A stretch of DNA of 16,221 nt, from contig QYPD01000018.1 of NCBI GenBank assembly GCA_007279775.1, forward strand, positions 1 through 16,221, read 5' to 3'. How positions within the stretch are numbered: position 1 is the stretch's first letter; each line of letters begins with the position of its first letter. Below the pieces are notes generated by a model. It was given only the letters and a program-made list of their open reading frames with translations. It had not been told where the DNA came from and searched no databases. Source of the stretch: Spirochaetia bacterium (GTDB lineage Bacteria; Patescibacteriota; Minisyncoccia; UBA6257; UBA9933). Shown here one piece after another: positions 1 through 4,973 of this stretch. The translations under genes were made by a program, and so were the position numbers.

Positions 1-619
1 GAATGGCGGTTTTGGGACCAATACCTTGCACGCCCGGAATATTGTCGGATGCGTCACCCACAAGGCCTTTAAAATCAGGAATTTGGTTTGGCTTTAAACC
101 TTCATATTTTTCTTCAACCGCGGCGGAGTCGTAGATTTTCATTTCACTTATGCCTTTTTGGGGCGATTCCACCACTATTTTTTCACCTTCAACCAATTGA
201 AGAATATCAGAATCACTGGTTAGTATTTTTACTTTCATACCATCGATTAATTTCAATTGTTTTGCCCCTACTCCTATCATATCATCGGCTTCATAGCCCG
301 GCGCTTCATAGGTTTTCACATTAAAGGCCTCAAATAGATTATGCGCTTCAATAATTTGTGAAATCAATTCGTCGGGAGCTTTGGGCCGTTGTATTTTGTA
401 ATCATTAAATAATTCTTTTCTAAGTGTTGGCTCGGGCCTGTCAAAAAAAGCGGCGATGTAGTCCGGTTTTTGCTCACGCAAAACTTTAAGTATTATATTT
501 GAAACGCCGTAAAGCGCGCCGGTCGGAACTCCCCCCGGTCCGGTGAATGGCGGCAAGGCGTGAAAGCATCGGTGAATCAAGGAATTGGCGTCGATTAAAA
601 TCGCGAGTTTTTGTTCCAT
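1..619 (-). CDS. polA: DNA polymerase I, N-terminal 5'-3' exonuclease domain (partial)
   Basis: The minus strand reads from ATG at 619 to the left edge without a stop (about 206 codons, 3' end missing). The translation is a FEN-type 5'-3' exonuclease: it opens with MEQKLAILIDANSLIHRC, whose Asp-10 fits the first metal ligand, followed by FDRPEPTLRKELF, GYEADDMIG, TSDSDILQLV and VGDASDNIPGVQGIGPKTA, the helix-hairpin-helix that grips duplex DNA. Family members remove RNA primers and flaps during Okazaki-fragment maturation and repair. Whether the polymerase domain follows, or this is a stand-alone exonuclease, cannot be seen. There is no Shine-Dalgarno sequence; a -10-like TATACT lies 6 nt before the ATG, suggesting a leaderless message. 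It is divergent from the YkuK-type gene across repetitive spacer DNA. Confidence 0.93.
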   Translation of the reverse strand, partial: MEQKLAILIDANSLIHRCFHALPPFTGPGGVPTGALYGVSNIILKVLREQKPDYIAAFFDRPEPTLRKELFNDYKIQRPKAPDELISQIIEAHNLFEAFNVKTYEAPGYEADDMIGVGAKQLKLIDGMKVKILTSDSDILQLVEGEKIVVESPQKGISEMKIYDSAAVEEKYEGLKPNQIPDFKGLVGDASDNIPGVQGIGPKTAI

Positions 620-624
620 GAGAA

Positions 625-700
625 AAGTATATAGTATCTAGTATTCTGTATCCAGTATTCAAAATACAAAATACCAAATATAAGATACAAAATACTTATT
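625..700. repeat. Low-complexity word-repeat spacer
   Basis: The polA/ykuK-like spacer is built of near-repeats of a few short words: agtatctagtattctg, then variants of atacaaaatac (ataccaaatata, agatacaaaatac). The 13-mer agatacaaaatac also occurs inside tsaD at about 14054. It is not a tandem array with fixed period. It codes for nothing credible and carries the two divergent promoters at its edges. Confidence 0.6.
626..654 (-). promoter_or_regulatory. Putative leaderless promoter of polA
   Basis: On the minus strand a TATACT (626-631) lies 17 bp downstream of a weak -35, TGGATA (649-654). Only 6 nt separate the -10 from the polA ATG, so transcription would start at or next to the start codon. 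The -10 is good and the -35 matches 4 of 6; the surrounding DNA is low complexity, which raises the chance of a spurious match. Confidence 0.4.
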
Positions 701-703
701 TAA

Positions 704-732
704 TTGACAAAATCTTCCAAAAAACATATCTT
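704..732 (+). promoter_or_regulatory. Promoter of the YkuK-type gene, probably leaderless
   Basis: TTGACA (704-709), 17-bp spacer, TATCTT (727-732). The ATG at 741 lies 8 nt after the -10, where transcription would be expected to begin, and no Shine-Dalgarno precedes it, so the mRNA should be leaderless or nearly so. Confidence 0.65.
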
Positions 733-740
733 AAATTCAA

Positions 741-1223
741 ATGGATGAATATTTCAATAATGCGGTTGGAACGAAATTAAGCGCTTCTGATGTGGCGCGG
801 GCTGTTGTGAAATTTATGAGGGAAGACACAAGTCGCCGGTATAAAATTTTTATCGGCAGCGATTCAGAGGGCCATGCCGGCGACAACACTGATTTTGTGA
901 CGGCGGTTGTGGTTCACCGCGTCGGCAACGGCGGCCGGTTTTTTTGGAGAAGGGCGGAATTAAAAAGATTCCATAATTTGCACGACAGGATAATTCAAGA
1001 AGTTTTACTTTCACTCGATGCCGCCAAAGAAATTTTAGAAAGTTTGAGAAAATTCAAAGACGTGCCGGATTTTGATTTTGAAATTCACATTGATGTGGGC
1101 GAAAAAGGTGAAACAAGATCAATGACGCAAGAGGTTATTGGAATGGTGCGGGCGTACAATTTTGAGCCTCGCATAAAGCCGGAAAGTTATGCCGCGACAA
1201 ATGTGGCAGACCGTTATGTGTGA
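741..1223 (+). CDS. YkuK-type RNase H-fold protein (DUF458 family)
   Basis: A 160-aa protein matching the Bacillus YkuK/DUF458 family, predicted RNase H-like nucleases of unestablished substrate. Landmarks are FIGSDSEG (Asp-41 on the first strand), a Glu-87 helix (DRIIQEVLLSL), HIDVGEKGETR (Asp-118 after the third core element) and the C-terminal KPESYAATNVAD signature near residues 147-157. Length is normal for the family. The protein is soluble, with no signal or membrane segment. The start at 741 fits a promoter only 8 nt upstream; there is no SD. Downstream, tRNA-Glu begins 30 nt after the stop and may be cotranscribed. The family call is firm; any reaction (RNA/DNA hybrid or structured nucleic acid cleavage) is inference. 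Confidence 0.82.
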   Translation: MDEYFNNAVGTKLSASDVARAVVKFMREDTSRRYKIFIGSDSEGHAGDNTDFVTAVVVHRVGNGGRFFWRRAELKRFHNLHDRIIQEVLLSLDAAKEILESLRKFKDVPDFDFEIHIDVGEKGETRSMTQEVIGMVRAYNFEPRIKPESYAATNVADRYV

Positions 1224-1253
1224 TTGAAAATTGATAATTGAAAATTTAGTTCT

Positions 1254-1328
1254 GCTCCTATCGTCTAGTCTGGTCTAGGACGCCAGGTTTTCATCCTGGT
1301 AACTCGGGTTCGAATCCCGATGGGAGCG
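1254..1328 (+). tRNA. tRNA-Glu (UUC)
   Basis: A full cloverleaf is visible. Acceptor arms GCTCCTA (1254-1260) and TGGGAGC (1321-1327) pair with one G-U. The anticodon stem is CCAGG/CCTGG around loop TTTTCAT, giving anticodon UUC. The T arm holds the GGTTCGAAT core (TTCGAAT loop) in a 5-bp CTCGG/CCCGA-type stem. Discriminator is G-1328 and CCA is not encoded, so it must be added post-transcriptionally. An accessory region begins directly downstream, which is a common pattern for elements inserted at tRNA genes, but I found no direct repeat of the tRNA 3' end further right. Confidence 0.95.
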
Positions 1329-1335
1329 CAAATAT

Positions 1336-1363
1336 TTGACTTTTCGTATAATTAGGGTATTGT
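1336..1363 (+). promoter_or_regulatory. Promoter upstream of the 1405 gene
   Basis: TTGACT (1336-1341), 16-bp spacer, TATTGT (1358-1363), 8 nt after the tRNA end. It would give a leader of about 35 nt carrying the GGGAG Shine-Dalgarno of the next gene. Confidence 0.5.
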
Positions 1364-1404
1364 GTTTGCAGTACCAAAAAAACTAAAGAAGGGAGAAAAT
1401 TGGC

Positions 1405-1818
1405 ATGAAGGAAAAGAAGCGGCGGACTACATTTCAGGATATACTCGCGGGTCAACAGGAATTTGTTCGGAAATATCAGGCGCAGTATAACGGAGGCGAG
1501 CGGTTTGAAATCTTGAGCCACGGCTTTTGTCAGTGGACCAAAGTAGCTTTCGTGCGCAAGGACGCGGAGTTCTACAAACTGACGCGGACTGTATACGCTG
1601 GAATCAAAGACAAAGATAGCGAAAGGAAAGAGTATTTCCGAGGTAAGTTGGTGCGGAGATACCTCGGCCTACAAAACTGCTTCATTGAGTTCTGCGATTT
1701 CCTGCAAACGTGCAATGCGCAGTCTATGCGGCAAAAGGTTTTGCTGGTGGCTCAGGAATTGAAATTGGACATGGCGACGGCCCGGATGTACGGAACGTTT
1801 TACAAGAAGGTTTTCTGA
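1405..1818 (+). CDS. Hypothetical protein, 137 aa
   Basis: I do not recognise this family. The 137-residue product is soluble, basic at the N terminus (MKEKKRRTTF) and mostly helical by composition, with aromatic-rich central strands (FVRKDAEFYKLTRTVY) and a C-terminal helix (RQKVLLVAQELKLDMATARMYG). A cluster of cysteines at FIEFCDFLQTCNAQ is not an obvious metal site. GGGAG lies about 10 nt before ATG 1405, a clear Shine-Dalgarno, and the gene has its own promoter and terminator, so it is an autonomous single-gene unit. It resembles the minus-strand orphan genes at 10.9-12.5 kb in expression signals and in being less AT-rich than its right-hand neighbours. Confidence 0.75.
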   Translation: MKEKKRRTTFQDILAGQQEFVRKYQAQYNGGERFEILSHGFCQWTKVAFVRKDAEFYKLTRTVYAGIKDKDSERKEYFRGKLVRRYLGLQNCFIEFCDFLQTCNAQSMRQKVLLVAQELKLDMATARMYGTFYKKVF

Positions 1819-1845
1819 CTTTTACGGTGGTATTTTTACAAGCGA

Positions 1846-1885
1846 GGCGGCCATGGTGTTCCCATGAGCCGCCGTTTTATTTTGT
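1846..1885 (+). terminator. Rho-independent terminator after the 1405 gene
   Basis: GGCGGC-CATGG (from 1846) pairs with CCATG-A-GCCGCC (to 1873), followed by the U-rich tract gttttatttt. It lies 27 nt after the stop and isolates this gene from the repeat-bounded array that follows. Confidence 0.8.
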
Positions 1886-1891
1886 GATTTT

Positions 1892-1920
1892 TTGAGGGGT
1901 TTGTGGTAAAGTAATATAAA
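1892..1920 (+). promoter_or_regulatory. Promoter abutting the first array repeat
   Basis: TTGAGG (1892-1897), 17-bp spacer, TATAAA (1915-1920). The predicted start (~1927) falls inside repeat copy 1, so the transcript would begin with the repeat and read into the nucleotidyltransferase gene. The -10 is good and the -35 weak. Confidence 0.5.
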
Positions 1921-1980
1921 TTAAAACTCGCGGATTTTATTGTCCCCGGTCACGCGGGGGATGTATAGGGTGAAAAAGTA
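1920..1980 (+). repeat. Array repeat, copy 1
   Basis: First of four copies of a ~60-bp intergenic element, running from attaaaactcgcgg to gggtgaaaaagta. The core hairpin is CCCCG-gtcacg-CGGGG, with one extra G after it compared with the other copies. An AGGAG Shine-Dalgarno directly follows its right end and serves the ATG at 1995. Its left end coincides with the -10 of a promoter. Confidence 0.85.
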
Positions 1981-1994
1981 GGAGAAATAAATTT

Positions 1995-2744
1995 ATGGCT
2001 TCAAAAAGAGCGGACGAAAAATTTAAAAAGTTGTTTCAAGAGTTGAAAAACGACCCCAACGTTTTAGCTTTTTGGCTTTCCGGCTCCAGAGGGAAAGAAA
2101 TTATCACAAAACATTCCGATTACGACCCTATAATAATAGTTAAAGACAAAGCTAAAAATAAATACATTAAAAAATACGTTAAGGATTTTAAAGATCCCGA
2201 GTTTGATATGGCCGTAAAAACACTTGGCGAATTAAAAAAACACGCTATTCCCGGCTCTGACACGGCATGGGAAAGATTTAATTATGCCTATATTAAAGTA
2301 CCGTTTGATAAAACGGGAAAAATCCAAAAAATTATTAATAAAAAGACAATCGTCTCAAAAAAAGAGGCGGACAAAATAATAAAAAGCGGTCTAGATGACT
2401 TTATAAACCAAATATATCGTTCAGTAAAATGTAGAAGGGATGGAGGCATTGCTGCTTCTCGTCTTGAAATGGCAGAGTCAATACCTGCTTTTTTGAATTG
2501 TATATTCGCTCTTGAAGGGAGAGTTAAGCCTTACTATAAATACTTGGAATCGGATTTAAAAAACCATCCTTTAAAAAAGTTACCTTGGGGCGGAGCGGAA
2601 CTAATTAAAAAATTGGTGAAAATATTGAAAGAAGGCGACAAAAAAACATTAATGGAGCTTTTTTTAAAAACCCGGCCAATATTCAGAAAAGCGGGCTACA
2701 GTTCAATATATGATAGTTGGAAAGGAAAATACAAAGTAGGATGA
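1995..2744 (+). CDS. Nucleotidyltransferase, Pol-beta superfamily (aminoglycoside-type or related)
   Basis: A 249-aa protein with the Pol-beta-type nucleotidyltransferase signature G30-S31-x10-D42-x-D44 (LSGSRGKEIITKHSDYDPII). The third carboxylate is probably Asp-71 in EFDMAV. The C-terminal half is helical and Lys-rich (SRLEMAESIPAFLNCIFALE), as in two-domain antibiotic nucleotidyltransferases that add AMP to a small molecule. The substrate cannot be read from sequence: aminoglycoside modification, tRNA or protein AMPylation (as in MenT/AbiEii-type toxins) are all possible, and no partner antitoxin is adjacent. AGGAG 12 nt before the ATG fixes the start. The gene sits alone between repeat copies 1 and 2, its stop 5 nt before copy 2. 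AT-rich with many Lys codons, unlike core genes nearby. Confidence 0.75.
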   Translation: MASKRADEKFKKLFQELKNDPNVLAFWLSGSRGKEIITKHSDYDPIIIVKDKAKNKYIKKYVKDFKDPEFDMAVKTLGELKKHAIPGSDTAWERFNYAYIKVPFDKTGKIQKIINKKTIVSKKEADKIIKSGLDDFINQIYRSVKCRRDGGIAASRLEMAESIPAFLNCIFALEGRVKPYYKYLESDLKNHPLKKLPWGGAELIKKLVKILKEGDKKTLMELFLKTRPIFRKAGYSSIYDSWKGKYKVG

Positions 2745-2749
2745 TAAAA

Positions 2750-2809
2750 ATTAAAACTCGCGGATTTTATTGTCCCCGGCCACGCGGGGATGTATAGGGT
2801 TAAAAAATA
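2750..2809 (+). repeat. Array repeat, copy 2
   Basis: Matches copy 1 over the full length except for a C for T in the hairpin loop, one fewer G after the core and gggttaaaaaata at the right end. Core hairpin CCCCG-gccacg-CGGGG. It begins 5 nt after the nucleotidyltransferase stop; on its right lie 168 bp of leader DNA rather than an immediate gene. Confidence 0.9.
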
Positions 2810-2882
2810 ATAAATTATTACAGTTTAAATTTTCATAAAAGTGTAAACTATGTAAAATCTATATAAAATAAGGATAAATGGC

Positions 2883-2891
2883 TGTGGATAA
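2883..2891 (-). other. Perfect DnaA-box 9-mer
   Basis: TGTGGATAA is the complement of the consensus DnaA box TTATCCACA. It stands alone in the leader of the NYN gene, next to AT-rich DNA and a 6-bp AGTTTA/TAAACT inverted repeat (about 2820-2850). One box can easily occur by chance in 16 kb; origin or DnaA-regulation function is not claimed. Confidence 0.3.
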
Positions 2892-2898
2892 CTTTTCA

Positions 2899-2927
2899 TT
2901 GATTTTTAATTTAGATTTGTATAGTAT
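2899..2927 (+). promoter_or_regulatory. Promoter of the NYN gene
   Basis: TTGATT (2899-2904), 17-bp spacer, TAGTAT (2922-2927). A start near 2934 would place the GC-rich hairpin 2942-2969 at the very 5' end of the message. Confidence 0.5.
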
Positions 2928-2941
2928 ATATAGTATAAACG

Positions 2942-2977
2942 CCCCAGCCAGCCGAAAGGTCCGCTGGGGTTTATTTT
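2942..2977 (+). terminator. Terminator-like hairpin in the NYN leader (possible attenuator)
   Basis: CCCCAGC (2942-2948) pairs with GCTGGGG (2963-2969), with an inner CC-GAAA-GG tetraloop stem, followed at once by tttatttt and then the ATG at 2978. It has the form of an intrinsic terminator but lies between promoter and start codon. The G-rich 3' arm is also the only Shine-Dalgarno-like stretch and would be sequestered by folding. It could end upstream array transcription, attenuate the NYN gene, or both. Confidence 0.7.
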
Positions 2978-3571
2978 ATGGAAAATATTCTTTTTATAGA
3001 CGGTAGAAATTTTATCAGTAAAATAGAGGAGGTTTTAAATTCCAAAAATAAAATAGATTTTTCGACGTTTAATTTTAGCGGAATTTTTGACAAAGTATTA
3101 CAAGGAGTGGTGGTAAATAGAAAAATTTTTTATTTCGGCAAAATAGAAGTATATAAGGAAACAGAAAAGAAATCACTTGAACTTATTAAAAACCAAAGGA
3201 TCTTGAAATTGCGATTAGAGAATCAAGGGTTTGAGGTTATTTTAACGGGCAGGGTCCGTGGCCATATTGAAAAATGCCCAAGCGGCCACGACATGCTCGT
3301 TTTCAAAGAGAAAGGCGTAGATGTCAAAATGGCCGTAGATATGATAACCTTCGCTCATAGGAAAGAATTAAAAACCGCCATTATCGGCAGTTCAGATTCG
3401 GATTTGCAACCAGCGGTAAGAGAATTAGGGAATTTAGGAATTGAACGTATTTATCTTGGTTTTGAAAATTCTCCCAATAAGGGTTTAGCATATACAGCCG
3501 ATCGGACTATTCTTATTAGAAATTCCGAGATTAATGAATTTATAGGAAAAAATCTTTTTAATAAAAATTAA
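2978..3571 (+). CDS. NYN/LabA-type PIN-like ribonuclease
   Basis: A 197-aa NYN-domain protein (PIN-like fold, LabA/DUF88 group), expected to be a Mg-dependent endoribonuclease. The acidic site is visible: Asp-8 in LFIDGRNF, Asp-115 in EKGVDVKMAVDM with Asp-121 nearby, and Asp-140/Asp-142 in IIGSSDSDLQPAV. There is no extra domain, so it is a minimal nuclease of normal length. LabA-type genes in bacteria are often found in mobile or defence contexts; here the substrate is unknown. It has its own promoter and a terminator-like leader hairpin, suggesting controlled or conditional expression. The stop codon TAA (3569-3571) is inside repeat copy 3. No Shine-Dalgarno outside the hairpin. Confidence 0.82.
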   Translation: MENILFIDGRNFISKIEEVLNSKNKIDFSTFNFSGIFDKVLQGVVVNRKIFYFGKIEVYKETEKKSLELIKNQRILKLRLENQGFEVILTGRVRGHIEKCPSGHDMLVFKEKGVDVKMAVDMITFAHRKELKTAIIGSSDSDLQPAVRELGNLGIERIYLGFENSPNKGLAYTADRTILIRNSEINEFIGKNLFNKN

Positions 3572-3626
3572 AACTCGCAGATTTTATTGTTTCTGGCCAC
3601 GCGGGGATGTATAGGGCGAAAAAATA
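3567..3626 (+). repeat. Array repeat, copy 3
   Basis: Same ends as copies 1 and 2 (attaaaactcgc to gcgaaaaaata) but the left hairpin arm has changed from CCCCG to TTCTG while the right arm CGGGG is unchanged. All changed positions still pair as G-U. The element supplies the stop codon of the NYN gene and ends 13 nt before the ATG of the endonuclease gene. Confidence 0.88.
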
Positions 3627-3639
3627 ACAGTAAGTTAAT

Positions 3640-4338
3640 ATGCAAGATAGCGATAAAATAATTTCATATCACGAAATGACAGCAATGGAGAATATGTCTC
3701 TACAAAGAGGGATGGTTTTTTCTGATGGTAAAAGAAAATATTCAATACTTCTTATGTCTCAAAGAAAGGATGCTGTTTATAATGACGATTTTGATAAAAA
3801 TGGAAATTTAATTTATGAAGGGCATGACGCTAGGGCCGAAGGTGGTATTAGTCCAAAAGAAGAAGATCAGCCACTTGAAACGCCAAGTGGAACTTGGACG
3901 GAAAACGGGAAATTTTATAAAGCCGCGATGGACTTTAAAAGTGGATTAAGAAAAGACCCAGAACTTGTAAAAGTTTATGAAAAAATTGATGTTGGGGTCT
4001 GGTCAATAAAGGGATTTTTTCAACTTATTGATGTTAATCAGGTTTCAGATGGTAGAAGAAATGTTTTTAAGTTTCATTTGAAACCGGTTTTGACAAAGAT
4101 TTTTAATCGCGTTGAAGATTTGCCGTTTAATCGATTAATACCAACAGCGGTAAAAGTAAAAGTTTGGGAAAGAGACAGAGGAAAATGTGTTTTATGTAGC
4201 TCAATGGATAATTTACATTATGATCATGATTTGCCTTATGCGAAAGGCGGGACGAGTTTGACTGAAAAAAATATTAGATTACTTTGTGCTACGTGTAATT
4301 TAAAAAAACACGACAAAATAATGACGTTTGTTTGTTAA
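3640..4338 (+). CDS. SRA/YDG-like domain fused to HNH endonuclease (modification-dependent restriction)
   Basis: A 232-aa protein with two parts. Residues ~20-150 resemble an SRA/YDG-type modified-base reader: LQRGMVFSDGKRKYSILLMS, then IYEGHDARAEGG, TENGKFYKAAMDF and KVYEKIDVGVWSIKGFFQLID. Residues ~168-226 form an HNH nuclease with zinc cysteines C183, C186, C216, C219 and the catalytic YDHD (Asp-195/His-196), Asn-211 and His-224. SRA-HNH proteins are known type IV restriction enzymes that cut DNA carrying 5-methyl- or 5-hydroxymethyl-cytosine and need no partner methylase, which fits the absence of one here. It lies between repeat copies 3 and 4; its stop overlaps the next start by one base (taATG). 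The HNH call is firm; the modified base is inference. Confidence 0.85.
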   Translation: MQDSDKIISYHEMTAMENMSLQRGMVFSDGKRKYSILLMSQRKDAVYNDDFDKNGNLIYEGHDARAEGGISPKEEDQPLETPSGTWTENGKFYKAAMDFKSGLRKDPELVKVYEKIDVGVWSIKGFFQLIDVNQVSDGRRNVFKFHLKPVLTKIFNRVEDLPFNRLIPTAVKVKVWERDRGKCVLCSSMDNLHYDHDLPYAKGGTSLTEKNIRLLCATCNLKKHDKIMTFVC

Positions 4339-4556
4339 TGACGATGAGAATTTTTGTAAAAGATAAAAATTATTCTTTTCAAGAAATTATTAATATTTGC
4401 GATAAAAATGACCTGATTACGGTCGATTGTTTGAAAGACGAAAATATGATTAGTGTCGAGAAAGAGGGTGTAGATTGCATATTTGAATTTATTAAAATTC
4501 ATGAGGATGTTTTTAAACTGACCTGGTTGGAAAATTTTGAGGGTCTGGGAGCATGA
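4338..4556 (+). CDS. Small acidic hypothetical protein, 72 aa
   Basis: Starts at ATG 4338, sharing one base with the endonuclease stop, so it is translationally coupled; TTG 4332 and ATG 4344 are alternative starts. The product (MTMRIFVKDKNYSFQEII...) is small and acidic, alternating strands and helices, with two cysteines and an acidic C-terminal half (CIFEFIKIHEDVFKLTWLENFE). I do not recognise it. Its position suggests an accessory, inhibitor or DNA-mimic partner of the SRA-HNH enzyme, but that is inference only. Its own stop overlaps a third, very short reading frame. Confidence 0.6.
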   Translation: MTMRIFVKDKNYSFQEIINICDKNDLITVDCLKDENMISVEKEGVDCIFEFIKIHEDVFKLTWLENFEGLGA

Positions 4557-4618
4557 TATTGAAAATAATTTGGAAAAGACTACTCAAAATATTAAAAATT
4601 TTATATACGGGTAAATAG
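4553..4618 (+). CDS. Candidate 21-aa cationic amphipathic peptide
   Basis: An ATG (4553) overlaps the previous stop in an ATGA junction and opens a 21-codon frame ending TAG at 4618, directly against repeat copy 4. The peptide begins MILKIIWKRLLKILK and ends YTGK: hydrophobic Ile/Leu faces alternate with six Lys/Arg, as in an amphipathic membrane-active helix. ATGA coupling and the fact that its stop touches the repeat, as the stops of the other array genes do, favour it being real. AT-rich DNA readily produces Lys/Ile/Leu codons, so chance is a fair alternative. Confidence 0.4.
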   Translation: MILKIIWKRLLKILKILYTGK

Positions 4619-4660
4619 GGGAGTTTCCGGCCACGCGGGGATGTATAAGGTGAAGAAATA
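4619..4660 (+). repeat. Array repeat, copy 4 (5' part degenerate)
   Basis: Retains the core and right half (TTCCG-gccacg-CGGGG-atgtata-aggtgaagaaata) but lacks the left half attaaaactcgcggatttt, which is replaced by the end of the 21-codon frame. Left-arm changes again keep pairing through G-U. It marks the right end of the array; no further copy occurs in the window. Confidence 0.78.
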
Positions 4661-4684
4661 GGCACAAAAATAGACATTTTAAGC

Positions 4685-4718
4685 AAAAAACCCTAAGTTT
4701 TGTGGCTGGGGATTTTTT
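4685..4718 (+). terminator. Probable terminator after the array (possibly bidirectional)
   Basis: AAAAAACCC (4685-4693) faces GGGGATTTTTT (4708-4718); the stem CCC(ta)AG/CTGGG closes a small loop and is extended by A6/T6. The GC part is short, so strength is uncertain. Confidence 0.5.
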
Positions 4719-4838
4719 GTGTGGTTTTTATTCGTACGCGCCCATAAAAGACACTGTTTTATAAGTAATCTTTATATAAAGATATAAGTGAAAAAGTGCT
4801 TTAAATAAGGCTTTTCACAGTTTTATATTTTTAAGCTA

Positions 4839-4867
4839 TTGACTTTTTAATTTTATTACTATATAAT
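4839..4867 (+). promoter_or_regulatory. Strong promoter P1 of the winged-helix/nuclease operon
   Basis: TTGACT (4839-4844), exact 17-bp spacer, consensus TATAAT (4862-4867). A start near 4874 gives a ~100-nt leader before the 4974 ATG. Confidence 0.7.
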
Positions 4868-4915
4868 TAAAAAAATAATCGTGATTTAGCCTTATTGGGA
4901 GCCTAATTTGGCCAG

Positions 4916-4943
4916 TTGACAAAATTTAGTTATCAATTATACT
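4916..4943 (+). promoter_or_regulatory. Second promoter P2 of the winged-helix/nuclease operon
   Basis: Consensus TTGACA (4916-4921), 16-bp spacer, TATACT (4938-4943), giving a short leader of about 24 nt before ATG 4974. Two strong promoters in tandem suggest the operon is well expressed or regulated at one of them. Confidence 0.65.
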
Positions 4944-4973
4944 AAAAGAAACTATTAAATTATAAATATTAAT

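Larger units (their letters stand above)
4619..4838. other. AT-rich non-coding spacer between the array and the next operon
   Basis: Apart from repeat copy 4 and a probable terminator (4685-4718), this stretch holds an AT-rich inverted repeat around ctttatataaag (about 4770-4785) and no credible reading frame on either strand. Two good plus-strand promoters follow at 4839-4943. Confidence 0.5.

Noticed and set aside
88..324. 78-aa plus-strand frame at the left edge
   Set aside because: Lies antisense within the clear polA exonuclease reading frame.
1299..1328. Direct repeat of the tRNA-Glu 3' end marking an integrated island
   Set aside because: I found no second copy of the ggttcgaatcccgatgggagc end in the window, so no attL/attR pair is claimed.
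1710..1895. 61-aa plus frame overlapping the 1405 gene
   Set aside because: Different frame inside the 1405 gene and running through its terminator.
2883..2891. Replication origin
   Set aside because: A single DnaA box without a cluster, dnaA/dnaN genes or unwinding-element evidence is compatible with chance.
1920..4660. Classical integron attC sites or a CRISPR array
   Set aside because: The repeats are ~60 bp and 0.8-1.05 kb apart with genes between, so not CRISPR. Consistent RYYYAAC/GTTRRRY ends are lacking and no integrase is present, so classical attC is not supported.
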